Shown: piece by piece, positions 47,899 through 56,890 of the stretch
How the letters are laid out: every line of letters begins with the position of its first letter
How positions within the stretch are numbered: position 1 is the stretch's first letter
Assembly (NCBI RefSeq): GCF_000430505.1
Contig: NZ_AUMD01000020.1
Coordinates: 1-64,000, forward strand
Length of the DNA stretch: 64,000 nt
Reading direction: 5' to 3'
DNA from: Eisenibacter elegans DSM 3317
GTDB lineage: Bacteria; Bacteroidota; Bacteroidia; Cytophagales; Microscillaceae
Notes under the pieces: model-generated
What the model saw: the letters and a program-made list of their open reading frames with translations, nothing else
Databases searched by the model: none
What the model was told of the DNA's origin: nothing
Translations under genes and position numbers: made by a program

Positions 47899-49812
47899 TT
47901 ATGATTCGTTAGAAGGGTTGCTGGTTTTGCGTATCATCGTGGCGCGGTATACGAGTATGGTCAAGAAAACAAAGAGCCCGAGCAAAATCATACGACCCAA
48001 GGTAATGTAGAAAATATTGTTGATAAACTTGCCTTGGGCGAGTGTTTGTTTGAAGACCACCTCATCGCCCTTATCTACCACGAGCTTTTTATTTAGGTCG
48101 AAGCGGTACGTTTTGACAGGCGTGAGGGAGTCATAGGGCTGTACGCCGGCGATATCTGCTTTATATTTGCGGACTTGGCCGGTGTTGGCTTCGCGGTAAT
48201 AGGCCATATATTTACCCAAGACAATACTTTTTTGCCATTCGTTGGCGCGGTCTACTTTCATGACAACGCTGGTGTCGGCCACTTCGTTTTCAAACTCATC
48301 GGCAAACCAAGCGCGGTTGGCAACAATGCCCTTGTTTTGGATTTGGCCGATGATGCTGCTTTCGTCTAGCTCAAACTTGCCACTGAATACAGCGCCCCAG
48401 TCATTGTTTTTGGGGGTAATGAGTGCGCCCAAGAATACGATGAGCAACATAGCTGGAGTAACATACTTGATGATGTATTTGTAAATACCCGGTACGACCA
48501 TATCCGCCCCTTGGTTAATTTCGTCCCAGCCATTGGTAATGCCAAATACCCAGGCAAAAAGTACTGTTTCGGCCAAGGCAAACACCACCAGCGCTACCGT
48601 ACCGGCCCAGTAGTCATATTCTCCAAACACGCCTTGTTGGTAGAAAAACACCGTTGGCAAGCCTATAATAAGGATAAGCAGGCCAAAAGACCAAGCGGCT
48701 TGTGTACGTGTAAACTTAAATTCGTCTTGCACAAAGCCCATCCAAGGCGTGCCCATAGCTAATGAGGAGGTAATGCCGGCAAAAAACAACAGACCGAACC
48801 ACATTACCCCAGCAAAAGTACCCAAAACTAATCCCCACTTACCAAAGAGAAAAGGCATTGTTTGGAAAGCCATCGAGAATCCGGCGTTTTCTTGAATCCA
48901 GCCCAAACCGAGGTAGCCTACCGCAATCGGAATTACGACCGAAGCACCAAGGACAATCTCCACAAAGCCGTTCATCCATCCGGCAGACATGGCATTGAGG
49001 GCGATATCATCGCGAGAACCTACATACGACGCGTAACACTGGATAGTACCCATCCCGACGGAGAGGGTGAAGAAAATCTGCCCGGCAGCTGCCAGCCACA
49101 CCGAAGGGTTGGCAAGGCTGTCAAATTGTGGTTGCCAAAGGAAGTTCAAACCAAGGTGAGAGTTGCAGTCGAGGCAGCCTTCAGGAGCACCAGAGTCGCC
49201 CAAGGTGATGCCGCGAATAGCCAAGAATGCGCCAAACAAAATCAACATCGGCATCCCGATTTTGGCTACACGCTCTACGCCACCGCTCAAGCCCATAGAC
49301 AAAATGTAGGTGTTGAGCGCCAAACAGATAACATAAAAGATAGCCGCCTCAAAAGGAATCCCTGTGGTAGAATAAAACACATCCACATAGCGGTCGAAAA
49401 AGCCGGCCACTTCGGTTTGGCTCATCCCAGAGAAGGTCTGCATCAGAGAATGAAAGACATAAGACATCGTCCAAGACTCTATATAGCAATAGTAAGCGGC
49501 TACGGCTACATTGGTAAAAATTCCAAATACCCCAAAGTACTTCCAGAAGCGGGCGCGGCCCATATTGTCAAGGATAAAGGGGGTGGAGTGATTCCCGCTT
49601 TTGCCGCCAAAACGTCCCACTGACCATTCTATCCAGAGCAGCGGGATGCCCATCAGCAAAAAACAAACTAGGTAAGGAATAATAAATGCACCGCCACCAT
49701 TTTGTACGGCTTGTACGGGGAAGCGTAAGAAGTTGCCCAGCCCTACAGCATTACCTGCCATAGCCAGCACTAGCCCTACGCGAGAGCCCCAGGCTTCATT
49801 GTTAGTACTCAT
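47899..49812 (-). CDS. NSS family sodium-dependent amino acid transporter
   Basis: Neurotransmitter:sodium symporter (LeuT fold) of 637 residues in the inner membrane, importing an amino acid or related solute with Na+. TM1 carries GLVLAMAGNAVGLGNFLRFP and TM2 GGGAFIIPYLVCFLLMGIPL, typical of the family. About 11 helices are followed by a ~120-residue extracytoplasmic insert (about 480-600, KGIVANRAWFADEFENEVAD) before the last helix and a short tail. NSS proteins usually lack such an insert, so this one may contact periplasmic partners. The MetS-like subunit follows immediately. The substrate cannot be predicted. Confidence 0.88.
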   Translation of the reverse strand: MSTNNEAWGSRVGLVLAMAGNAVGLGNFLRFPVQAVQNGGGAFIIPYLVCFLLMGIPLLWIEWSVGRFGGKSGNHSTPFILDNMGRARFWKYFGVFGIFTNVAVAAYYCYIESWTMSYVFHSLMQTFSGMSQTEVAGFFDRYVDVFYSTTGIPFEAAIFYVICLALNTYILSMGLSGGVERVAKIGMPMLILFGAFLAIRGITLGDSGAPEGCLDCNSHLGLNFLWQPQFDSLANPSVWLAAAGQIFFTLSVGMGTIQCYASYVGSRDDIALNAMSAGWMNGFVEIVLGASVVIPIAVGYLGLGWIQENAGFSMAFQTMPFLFGKWGLVLGTFAGVMWFGLLFFAGITSSLAMGTPWMGFVQDEFKFTRTQAAWSFGLLILIIGLPTVFFYQQGVFGEYDYWAGTVALVVFALAETVLFAWVFGITNGWDEINQGADMVVPGIYKYIIKYVTPAMLLIVFLGALITPKNNDWGAVFSGKFELDESSIIGQIQNKGIVANRAWFADEFENEVADTSVVMKVDRANEWQKSIVLGKYMAYYREANTGQVRKYKADIAGVQPYDSLTPVKTYRFDLNKKLVVDKGDEVVFKQTLAQGKFINNIFYITLGRMILLGLFVFLTILVYRATMIRKTSNPSNES

Positions 49813-50260
49813 TGATTTTTAGATGCGAGTTAGTGGTAAATGTTGTGCCATCTGTTGGTGTATGTTGATGAGCATAATTTCAAACGAAGTGCTAAAAGTA
49901 AGGTGTTTTACTGAGTTGTGCAAAACAAAGTACGCAAAAGTATCGTATAAAAGACCACTTCTGCCAAAGACCTATGCCTGTTAGGGTTACAAAAGATATT
50001 AGATTAGTCCTAAAATTAGCCCTTCCTACTTGGGTGTAGTGTTTTGACAATGAATGGCTTTGGGAGCTGATGACAAAAGGCACTAGGACATTTACAACAA
50101 GCACCGAAGCCATAGTTTCGCGCTGCTAAGAAGAGCTAAATACTCAAAAACAGGCTATTATTTACAAAAACACAGGAATACTTACGCAAGAGGATTTGGT
50201 TTCAGCCGAATATATAAATTTGTATTCATAAAATTTATCAAACAATAATAATCAAATCGC
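49813..50260 (+). promoter_or_regulatory. intergenic region with promoter of the STAS-like gene
   Basis: TTTG (50195-50198), a 16-nt spacer and TAAATTTG (50215-50222) form a promoter with slightly short spacing, 38 nt before the ATG at 50261. No gene is seen in the rest of this 450-bp region. Confidence 0.5.
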
Positions 50261-50671
50261 ATGAAAACCCGTATTCGTGAAAATGAGATTTATACTATCC
50301 TACACAATTCAGAGGATAACGTTTTTGAGCTGCGGTTTAAAGACACCAGCAACATGTCTTGGGAAACCTTTCAGGATGAGATGTTGGAACAAACACGCCT
50401 TGCAGCAAAATACAAGCCGGAAGCTTTCTTCCTGGATACCAAAAACTTTGACTTTGGTATCGGCCCCGAAATGCAGACTTGGATAGACGAGGAGATATTT
50501 CCAAAATTTTCGGCCAATGGCTTGCGTAAATATGCCTACTTGGTCAGTGATGAGTTTATCTCACAGCTTTCTATTGAGCAACTCATGGCAGAGGGTAATG
50601 CTGAAAAGCAGTTTATTACAAAATATTTCAATACAGAAGAAGAGGCTTTTGCTTGGCTGAAAAAAGCTTGA
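50261..50671 (+). CDS. SpoIIAA/STAS-like small protein
   Basis: A 136-residue cytosolic alpha/beta protein starting MKTRIRENEIYTILHNSEDN, from the same family as 29605-30024 (shared W-x4-E, GL-x-KYA, S-x-EF-x3-LS-x-E and C-terminal AFAWLKKA). The middle helix-strand-helix unit AAKYKPEAFFLDTKNFDFGI fits a SpoIIAA/STAS-type fold. It is a single gene with its own promoter. The family occurs at least three times in this window, counting the remnant at 24115. The function is unknown. Confidence 0.65.
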   Translation: MKTRIRENEIYTILHNSEDNVFELRFKDTSNMSWETFQDEMLEQTRLAAKYKPEAFFLDTKNFDFGIGPEMQTWIDEEIFPKFSANGLRKYAYLVSDEFISQLSIEQLMAEGNAEKQFITKYFNTEEEAFAWLKKA

Positions 50672-50720
50672 CAAACGCCACCAAAAACCCAAGGTTGAGG
50701 TCGGTGAGCAAAAGATTTTT

Positions 50721-50850
50721 TCACACCACTGGATATTTTTCAAATCCCAGAGTTAAAACGGAGGGTTAAGTCTCATTGTACCCCCAAAATGAGGCCTCCG
50801 CTTGTCTCGGAGCTGACGAGCTACTTTTCCAAAAATGTCCGGTGGTGTGA
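50721..50850 (+). repeat. hairpin-repeat family 1, full-length (copy F, best copy)
   Basis: A 130-bp unit with terminal inverted repeats tcacaccactgga (50721-50733) and tccggtggtgtga (50838-50850, one mismatch). Inside lie hairpins at cagagttaaaacggagg (damaged), ctcattgtacccccaaaatg, and ctcggagctgacgagctac (damaged). The unit lies between convergent genes. Confidence 0.75.
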
Positions 50851-50856
50851 GGTTTT

Positions 50857-51423
50857 TTAGTGCTTCAGCCCAGCCTTTACCCTTTGCATCTGAGCGAGAT
50901 GCAGGCTACTGTGTAGGGCTTCTATCTCAAAATAATCTCCGAGGTTGAAGCGCAAGAAAACCCCAAGCGAAGAGTTGATATAAACCTTGTTGAGGTCGAT
51001 GTTGAGTTTTTGGGCTTGCTCAACATAATCCAAAACTTCGTGGAGGTAGCCCAAGAAGTCGCCCTGAAGGTCTAGGGGATAGGTGCTGCCCTTGCTAGGA
51101 TGTAGGGTAGGGGGGGCAGGAGTTTTACGCTTTTTGTTAGGGTTTACAAGACCTTTGAAAAGCTTGCCCACATAGCTGGGCTCAAAGGCTGCGCCTAGGC
51201 TTGCGGCTTGTGGGGCTTTGGCGTGTATCTTCTGAGGCAATTGGGTTTTGTATTTCTTGTATACAATCAGCAGATGCTGCATACACTCGGCAATACTCCA
51301 TTGCTTGGGTGAGGGCTTGTGGTTAAATTCTTCGGGGCTTAGGTCTACAAAGGCCTTTTGGGTTGTATTGATGACCGAGCGGAGTTGTTCGGCAATGGCA
51401 GATAGATGTTCTTGTTGAGTCAT
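50857..51423 (-). CDS. DinB family protein
   Basis: A 188-residue four-helix-bundle protein of the DinB/YfiT superfamily, putatively a metal-dependent enzyme. The helix-1 segment AEQLRSVINTTQKAFVDLSP, the NHKPSPKQWSIAECMQHLLI stretch (with the metal-ligand His in QHL) and the late ALHSSLHLAQMQRVKAGL (second His pair) match the family. The function of DinB-like proteins is mostly unknown; DNA-damage induction cannot be assumed. It is a single-gene unit convergent with the STAS-like gene. Confidence 0.8.
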   Translation of the reverse strand: MTQQEHLSAIAEQLRSVINTTQKAFVDLSPEEFNHKPSPKQWSIAECMQHLLIVYKKYKTQLPQKIHAKAPQAASLGAAFEPSYVGKLFKGLVNPNKKRKTPAPPTLHPSKGSTYPLDLQGDFLGYLHEVLDYVEQAQKLNIDLNKVYINSSLGVFLRFNLGDYFEIEALHSSLHLAQMQRVKAGLKH

Positions 51424-51546
51424 AGGTTTTGAACGCTAATGGGGTGCGCCCCTAAGCTAAGTTTTTTGCTTCAAAATCGCAAAATCGGGGAATTATTTCT
51501 AATTTCGCGCAAAATTTTATTTCAACTTCCAAATACCACAAACCTT

Positions 51547-51966
51547 ATGGCAGGTAACCGTACATTCACTATGATCAAACCTGATGCTGTAGCAGCAGGC
51601 AACAGCGGTGCTATTATTAAAATGATTGAAGAGGCCGGTTTCCGCATTGTAGCGGCCAAGATGCTGCGTATGTCTGCCGAGATGGCCGGCAAATTTTATG
51701 AAGTCCACAAAGAGCGCCCCTTCTATGGCGAGCTTTGCAGCTATATGTCTTCAGGTGCTATTATACCAATGATTCTCGAAAAAGACAACGCCGTAGAAGA
51801 TTTCCGCAAGCTTATCGGAGCTACTGACCCTGCCAAGGCAGAGGCTGGTACTATCCGCAATCTCTTCGCTAAATCCATCGAAGCCAATGCCATCCACGGC
51901 TCTGACTCTGACGAGAACGCCGCCATCGAAGGCAATTTCTTCTTCGCACACAGCGAGCGCTTCTAA
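51547..51966 (+). CDS. ndk: nucleoside-diphosphate kinase
   Basis: Transfers the terminal phosphate of NTPs to NDPs through a phosphohistidine. The 139 residues cover the complete Ndk fold, starting [20 protein letters not shown]. The active-site His lies in the conserved [13 protein letters not shown] stretch (about 119). I chose the ATG at 51547; the open frame continues 36 codons upstream, but those residues are not Ndk-like. It is single-gene, with a family-2 repeat and a terminator downstream. Confidence 0.93.
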   Translation: MAGNRTFTMIKPDAVAAGNSGAIIKMIEEAGFRIVAAKMLRMSAEMAGKFYEVHKERPFYGELCSYMSSGAIIPMILEKDNAVEDFRKLIGATDPAKAEAGTIRNLFAKSIEANAIHGSDSDENAAIEGNFFFAHSERF

Positions 51967-52075
51967 CACCACTGCGAACGATATTGTACCAAGAAGATTG
52001 TGTTTATTTAGGGAGAAGATGCCAGCTTTGAGCGCCTTGGTTCTCTAGGGTTTTCAGCGCCTGCATCTATTTCCC

Positions 52076-52102
52076 TTCCCAAACCAATTTTGATTGGTAT
52101 AA
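52076..52102 (+). repeat. hairpin-repeat family 2 copy
   Basis: cttcccaaaccaattttgat then tggtata, the same unit as at 19303, 47526 and 62238, lying between ndk and the cysteine desulfurase gene. Confidence 0.55.
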
Positions 52103-52127
52103 TTTCGACTAGGTACTACCACTTAAG

Positions 52128-52156
52128 CCATTCCAAGCCCTTGGAGTGGTTTTTTT
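52128..52156 (+). terminator. terminator upstream of the cysteine desulfurase gene
   Basis: ccattccaag/cttggagtgg stem followed by seven T. It ends the ndk transcript (or a longer read-through) directly before the next promoter. Confidence 0.75.
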
Positions 52157-52160
52157 ATAC

Positions 52161-52168
52161 TAACTTTG
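52161..52168 (+). promoter_or_regulatory. candidate -7 box TAACTTTG for the desulfurase gene
   Basis: An exact TAnnTTTG match, 16 nt before the ATG at 52184. The -33 region overlaps the T-run of the preceding terminator and is unclear. Confidence 0.5.
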
Positions 52169-52183
52169 CACTACTACCTAATT

Positions 52184-53341
52184 ATGTCAAGTATGAAAAG
52201 AGTTTATTTGGACAATGCCGCCACTACCCCAATGGCCGAGGAAGTACTCGAAGCGATGCTACCCTATATGCGGGAGCATTTTGGCAACCCCTCTTCTATA
52301 CATACCCACGGGCGCGAAACCCGAGCCGCTATTGAGCGTGCCCGCAAGCAGATAGCCGCCCTGCTCAATACCTCACCCTCAGAGATTGTCTTTACTTCTG
52401 GAGGTACCGAAGCCGATAATTTCGCCCTCTGTGGCAGTATTGCGGCCAAAGGTATCCGCCATGTACTGACTTCCCCCCTTGAGCACCACGCCGTGCTCCA
52501 TACCCTCGAACACCTCGCCAAGCAAGGGCGCATTGAGCTGAGCCTAGTGCCTGTGGATGCACAAGGGCAACTCGATGAGGATTACCTCGGTCAGTGGCTT
52601 GCTCAACACCCGGGCAGCTTGGTGTCGCTGATGCACGTCAACAACGAAATCGGTAACCTCTATGACTTACACCGCATTGGCAGTCTTTGTAGAGAATATG
52701 GCGCGCTTTTCCACTCTGACACTGTACAGAGTGTAGGGCATTTTGCTCACGACCTCCAAGCCCTGCCTATCGATTTTGTGGTAGGAGCTGCCCATAAGTT
52801 TCACGGCCCCAAGGGGGTAGGTTTTTTGTATATCAATGCCGAAACCAAAATCCCTCCCTTCATCCAAGGCGGCGCACAAGAACGCAATATGCGCGGTGGC
52901 ACCGAAAACCTCTATGGGATTGTAGGAATGGCCAAAGCCCTCGAACTGGCTCACACCCAGATGGCGGACGAAGCAGCCCATTTGCGTCAGCTCAAGAGCC
53001 ATATGATAGCGCGCCTGAAAGCTCAATTTGAGGATATTCGTTTCAACGGACTCAGTGGTGATCTAGAGCGCAGCACCCATACAGTACTCAATGTCAGCCT
53101 GCCGGCTTCGGATATTGGTGATATGTTGTTGTTCAACTTGGATATTCACAAAATCTCGGCTTCTGGTGGCAGCGCCTGCTCCAGCGGCTCCGAGATAGGC
53201 TCTCACGTATTGCGAGCTATCCAAGCCGAGCCTAGCCGCCCTAGTGTGCGCTTCTCTTTCAGCCGATATACTACCCTCGAAGAGGTAGACTATACCATTG
53301 ATCGACTGGCGGAAATTTTGAGCACAGCGGCCTTGTCATAA
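52184..53341 (+). CDS. cysteine desulfurase (NifS/IscS-like)
   Basis: PLP-dependent enzyme that removes sulfur from cysteine for iron-sulfur cluster and tRNA thiolation pathways. The fold-type I features are present: VYLDNAATTPMAEEVLEAML near the N-terminus, the PLP Schiff-base Lys in VVGAAHKFHGPKGVGFLY, and the sulfur-carrying Cys loop ASGGSACSSGSEIGSHVL. The short loop with SACSSG is of the IscS/NifS (group I) type. I chose the ATG at 52184; another Met three codons later (MKRVYLDN) is equally possible. No isc or suf genes are adjacent. A perfect terminator hairpin lies at 53391-53425. Confidence 0.9.
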   Translation: MSSMKRVYLDNAATTPMAEEVLEAMLPYMREHFGNPSSIHTHGRETRAAIERARKQIAALLNTSPSEIVFTSGGTEADNFALCGSIAAKGIRHVLTSPLEHHAVLHTLEHLAKQGRIELSLVPVDAQGQLDEDYLGQWLAQHPGSLVSLMHVNNEIGNLYDLHRIGSLCREYGALFHSDTVQSVGHFAHDLQALPIDFVVGAAHKFHGPKGVGFLYINAETKIPPFIQGGAQERNMRGGTENLYGIVGMAKALELAHTQMADEAAHLRQLKSHMIARLKAQFEDIRFNGLSGDLERSTHTVLNVSLPASDIGDMLLFNLDIHKISASGGSACSSGSEIGSHVLRAIQAEPSRPSVRFSFSRYTTLEEVDYTIDRLAEILSTAALS

Positions 53342-53390
53342 TAAGTAGGGCTGATGAATGGCCGCAGCTATCCCAAAACTGTGGCGCAAA

Positions 53391-53432
53391 TCCTTAGCGA
53401 TAGGCAATACACCTATCGCTAAGGAAATTTTT
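53391..53432 (+). terminator. terminator of the cysteine desulfurase gene
   Basis: tccttagcgatagg (53391-53404) pairs perfectly with cctatcgctaagga (53412-53425), followed by aattttt. The gene beyond is convergent, so it may work both ways. Confidence 0.88.
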
Positions 53433-53454
53433 AGTGGCTGTAGTGCCTAGCTAC

Positions 53455-55638
53455 CTACCACACCCGTATTTTGAGTCCGCCGTTAAAAATAAAGCCATCC
53501 GTAGGAGCCCATATCTCATTAAATTCGGGGCTTTGGCGAGTGCCGGTATAAATGCTTTCATAACGTGTTTGGCGGGTATCGGTAAAGTTTTCGGCATTCA
53601 AAAACAGGCTAAATTCCTTCCAGCGATACTCTATCGAGAGACCCATTACCCAATAATCGGGGCGTACTTGGTCGTTGCTCAATACCTGATGGCCTGTATA
53701 GAACAATTCGTAACCAATGCGCAACTTTTCTTCAAGCTCATACATCAGGGTCATATAGATGCGGTGGCGAGCCGTGAGCGGGTTGGGGCTGATGGTGTTG
53801 TCAAAGTGGCGTCGGGCATTGATCAGGGTATACCCCCCATAGAGCGAAAAGTCTTCATAACCTAGCTTTAGGTTGGTTTCTAAACCTTGGCTACTCAAAA
53901 ATCCCTCGGCATTGACAAGGGCATAGTTGCCATTGGGCAGGGCTTCGGTGTTGAGCAACAAAGGGCTGTTGAGGCGTGTGTAGAAAGCTAGTTGATTGAT
54001 AGAGAGTGAAATAGATTCCCATAGCAAAGTTTTGTAGTTGAGGTCTATATTGGCTCCAACCGATCTTTCGGGACGTAATAGCGCCAAGTTGGGAGCTTGG
54101 ATGTTGCGAAAGGCTCTAGCTTCTACCTCCTCCGAGAAGACCGTAGGCGTTTTGTAGCCCATTCCGGCACCAAATCTGGCTGTCAGCGCAGGGCTCAGCC
54201 GGTACATCACCGAAAGGCGAGGCAATACAAAGAGCCTGTGGTGTTCGGAGAGGTCTGCCCGTAAGCCGCTTTCTACAGCCATTTTTGCGTTGACTTTGAA
54301 GCTGTTTTGTATGAAAACACCCCCAATCAGTAGCCTGTTGTCTAGCGGAAAGTCGGTGCTATCGGTCTGCACGAAGCGGTCAGTCCACCAGTTTGCCCCT
54401 ACTATCCACTCAGAGCGCTCACGGTTGCGCAAGAGACTCAGCTCGCTAAAACTAGCCCACTGTTGCCCCTCGAAGAGGTGCGTAGGCCGCTTGATGCTGC
54501 GGTCAAAAAAGCTGACACTATTCTTGGCCGTGAGGGTATAGCCTTGGCCAAACCGATGGTCTAGCTGAAACTGTGAGGCCACCCGTCGGCTAAGGTTGCG
54601 CTCAAAAAACAAGTCTTGGTCGGCTGGTGCAGCGCGGATATAGCGCATATCTCCCCCTAGGCGGTCTTCGAAGCTAGTATTTAACCCTAGCGAAATAGTG
54701 GTTTGTTGGCTGGGATAATAAAAAAAGCGTGGGTTGAGCGTATAGCGGCTTTGCTGGGGGATATCCGAAAAACCGTTTTGTGCCGGATCATAGGCCGTAT
54801 GGCTGTTGCGTGCAGCAAAGAGGGTAAGGCCTGTTTTGCCAAACTTCTGCCCATAGAAGGCGCTCAAGTCAAGCGCGCCGGCGTGGCTGATATTGCTCAT
54901 CAAAGACAACTCCTTGCGCTCTGTAGGGGTTTTGGTTACAAAGTTGATCAGCCCGGCAATAGCACCCCCGCCATAGAGGGTAGACGAAGCCCCCTTGATG
55001 ACTTCGACACGCTTGAGGTCGAGCGGTGGGATTTGTACAATACTCAAGCCCCCGGCAAAGCCCGAATACAGCGGCAGCCCGTCTTTGAGGAGCAAGGTAT
55101 ACTTGCCGTCCAACCCTTGGATGCGGATACTGGCATTGGCCGATGCCGCCGAGGTCTGCTGAGTTTGGATGCCCGTGCTTTCGGTCAGTAGCAGACGCAC
55201 ATTGGCAGGCTGCATATTGGACTTCTCATCTAGCTCGTGTGAAGAGATGGTCTCTATACGGGTGGGGCTGTCGTCGATACTGCGACTGCTGCGGGTTGCC
55301 GAAACTAGCACTTCTTCGAGGAGCTCGGTGTCGGGTTCGAGCGCCACTCGTGTAGGCTCGGCCTGAATGAGTGGGAAAGTGATGCTCAAGCGCTGTTCTT
55401 GATAACCTACATAGCGAATAATGATTGTGTACAGTCCCGATACCGGAGGCGCGGTAAGCCTCAAATCTCCTTGGGCATCGCTACGCCCAACAATACCTGT
55501 GCCGCTTATCTGGGCTGTAGCGCCAATGAGTACCTCATCGGTGGCAGCATCAACTATATACGCCTCAAAAGCTTGTTGGGAAAATAATATATGGTTGTTG
55601 AATAGTAAAAAAGTGAATAAAAACAATATCTGCTTCAT
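53455..55638 (-). CDS. TonB-dependent receptor with carboxypeptidase-like domain
   Basis: Outer-membrane TonB-dependent receptor of 727 residues. It has a signal peptide (LFTFLLFNNHILFSQQ), a carboxypeptidase-regulatory-like domain (about 22-95, YIVDAATDEVLIGATAQISG), a plug domain (about 105-225, with SIRIQGLDGKYTLLLKDGLP and KGASSTLYGGGAIAGLINFV) and a barrel ending NGGLKIRVW. It resembles colicin I/vitamin B12 and siderophore-type receptors of the phylum, but no riboswitch or substrate clue is nearby. It appears monocistronic. Confidence 0.85.
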   Translation of the reverse strand: MKQILFLFTFLLFNNHILFSQQAFEAYIVDAATDEVLIGATAQISGTGIVGRSDAQGDLRLTAPPVSGLYTIIIRYVGYQEQRLSITFPLIQAEPTRVALEPDTELLEEVLVSATRSSRSIDDSPTRIETISSHELDEKSNMQPANVRLLLTESTGIQTQQTSAASANASIRIQGLDGKYTLLLKDGLPLYSGFAGGLSIVQIPPLDLKRVEVIKGASSTLYGGGAIAGLINFVTKTPTERKELSLMSNISHAGALDLSAFYGQKFGKTGLTLFAARNSHTAYDPAQNGFSDIPQQSRYTLNPRFFYYPSQQTTISLGLNTSFEDRLGGDMRYIRAAPADQDLFFERNLSRRVASQFQLDHRFGQGYTLTAKNSVSFFDRSIKRPTHLFEGQQWASFSELSLLRNRERSEWIVGANWWTDRFVQTDSTDFPLDNRLLIGGVFIQNSFKVNAKMAVESGLRADLSEHHRLFVLPRLSVMYRLSPALTARFGAGMGYKTPTVFSEEVEARAFRNIQAPNLALLRPERSVGANIDLNYKTLLWESISLSINQLAFYTRLNSPLLLNTEALPNGNYALVNAEGFLSSQGLETNLKLGYEDFSLYGGYTLINARRHFDNTISPNPLTARHRIYMTLMYELEEKLRIGYELFYTGHQVLSNDQVRPDYWVMGLSIEYRWKEFSLFLNAENFTDTRQTRYESIYTGTRQSPEFNEIWAPTDGFIFNGGLKIRVW

Positions 55639-56116
55639 AACATAACAATCTGGTGTGAACTGAAATACCGCCTCTCGGGGTGTTTTTAGTAAGTAGACGC
55701 TAGATTGTTTGAAAGGACGCAGGATTTTCTAGGAAAATTTATGCATATACGTTGTATGTGTAATGCTATTGCAATACAAAAAGAAGTAGGTGTGTGGCCT
55801 TTCCGGAAACTCCGCCGCTGCCTGTGTTGTATGTTTGGTATTAGGCCACGGATTCACGAATTGTGTTTGTTTCTGCCTGTGTCCTATGGTCTTTGGCGTT
55901 TCTTAACCAAAATCAATGGATGAGGGATAGGCATCTTGTAGTTTTGTCATCAGGATATCAAACATAAACCCTCAGGCCAATGATGACTTCATTTTCTACC
56001 GCTGCCCGTCTTTTGGGCTATGCTTTATCTTGTCTTTTTTTTCCTATGCTGTTGGAACGGGCTTGTTAGAGGGGCTTCAATGTAGTCCATTTTTTTGGTT
56101 TTTGATATCGTAACAA
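55639..56116. other. intergenic region with repeat motif and possible micro-gene
   Basis: It contains a half-copy of the ccacggatgcacgaat motif at 55846-55861 (one change). A TAGTTTTG box (55939-55946) lies before a 29-codon hydrophobic frame, MMTSFSTAARLLGYALSCLF... (55980-56069). That frame could be a chance ORF and has no relative I know. Confidence 0.35.
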
Positions 56117-56608
56117 TCAATTATCAGCGCCTTGACCTGCCTGCTCTAGTTTTCGGGTGTGTAGGTAGTCTTTCATAGCCCAAAAATACAACGGAAACCA
56201 AGACAGGGCTTGTAGGGTGGTGAGGGGCATTGTCCAGATTAGGGCTTGCCAGTTGCCTTCGCTGAGCAGTTGCCAAAAGACAAAAGCAGTTTTTGCCCGA
56301 GTGCCAAAGCCCAGCACCATAATCATACTCAGGGGTACATACAGCAAAAATACCATTGCAGCCCATTTGTGTACCCAAGGCCAAGGGCCTTCGCCCTGCA
56401 CATCCTCTGTGTGAAAGCCCAAAAACAGCAGCGCTACCAGCCAGTATGCCCAACCAAAGGCGATATAACATAGCGTACTTAGGACAAAAATAACCAAGTA
56501 AAAGCTCAGCAGCGCCAAGCCAAAAAGCAACAACAGAAACTTTTCGATTAGATTGCCCCGAGTGCGTAATCCGTTGAATATGTCGAGAAAAAACGATGTT
56601 GCCAACAT
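56117..56608 (-). CDS. multi-pass membrane protein of unknown function
   Basis: A 163-residue protein with four strongly hydrophobic segments (about 20-45, 45-60, 75-95 and 120-145) and the polar loop HTEDVQGEGPWPWVHKWAAM. The pattern (TM pair, short loop, TM pair with RAKTAF) suggests a four-helix membrane protein; no family is recognised. I chose the ATG at 56608; the longer frame upstream starts within a fragment of hairpin-repeat family 1 (56657-56676). It is divergent from the DUF445 gene. Confidence 0.55.
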   Translation of the reverse strand: MLATSFFLDIFNGLRTRGNLIEKFLLLLFGLALLSFYLVIFVLSTLCYIAFGWAYWLVALLFLGFHTEDVQGEGPWPWVHKWAAMVFLLYVPLSMIMVLGFGTRAKTAFVFWQLLSEGNWQALIWTMPLTTLQALSWFPLYFWAMKDYLHTRKLEQAGQGADN

Positions 56609-56656
56609 AGTATGGGAATTTTGGGAGTACACTGAGGTATATACGTTAAAATCAAG

Positions 56657-56676
56657 CCACTGGATATTTTCGAAAC
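56657..56676 (+). repeat. hairpin-repeat family 1, end fragment (copy G)
   Basis: ccactggatattttcgaaac: only the first ~20 bp of the family-1 unit, beyond which the sequence no longer matches. Confidence 0.4.
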
Positions 56677-56890
56677 ACAAATCGATGATACGTTGGTGAT
56701 TGGCTTTCAGATAGAGATGGGTTAGTGTCCTGAGTGTGTGTTTGGGCTTCTTGAGCCAAAGTTTGAAATTTTGGACGATAAAGCGTACTTTCGTCTTTTT
56801 GGAGACTTACCTTTAGGGTTTTAGTAACACCTTTTGCCCTCCGTTGGGTGCTGTGTTTGCGCCCAATAGTGCTGTTTATCAACGATTTGT

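Noticed and set aside
47721-47912. 63-codon plus-strand frame
   Set aside because: It lies opposite the MetS-like gene and the end of the NSS transporter gene; the minus-strand reading is clearly better.
49892-50113. 73-codon minus-strand frame upstream of the NSS transporter
   Set aside because: Composition is not protein-like, there is no recognisable pattern, and it lies in the region expected to hold the transporter promoter.
55705-55923. 72-codon plus-strand frame
   Set aside because: Cys/Arg-rich and includes a dispersed repeat motif; no conserved features.
55980-56069. 29-codon hydrophobic frame after a TAGTTTTG box
   Set aside because: The promoter-like box is a short motif that also occurs by chance, and the peptide has no relative I recognise. 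Noted only in the intergenic entry.
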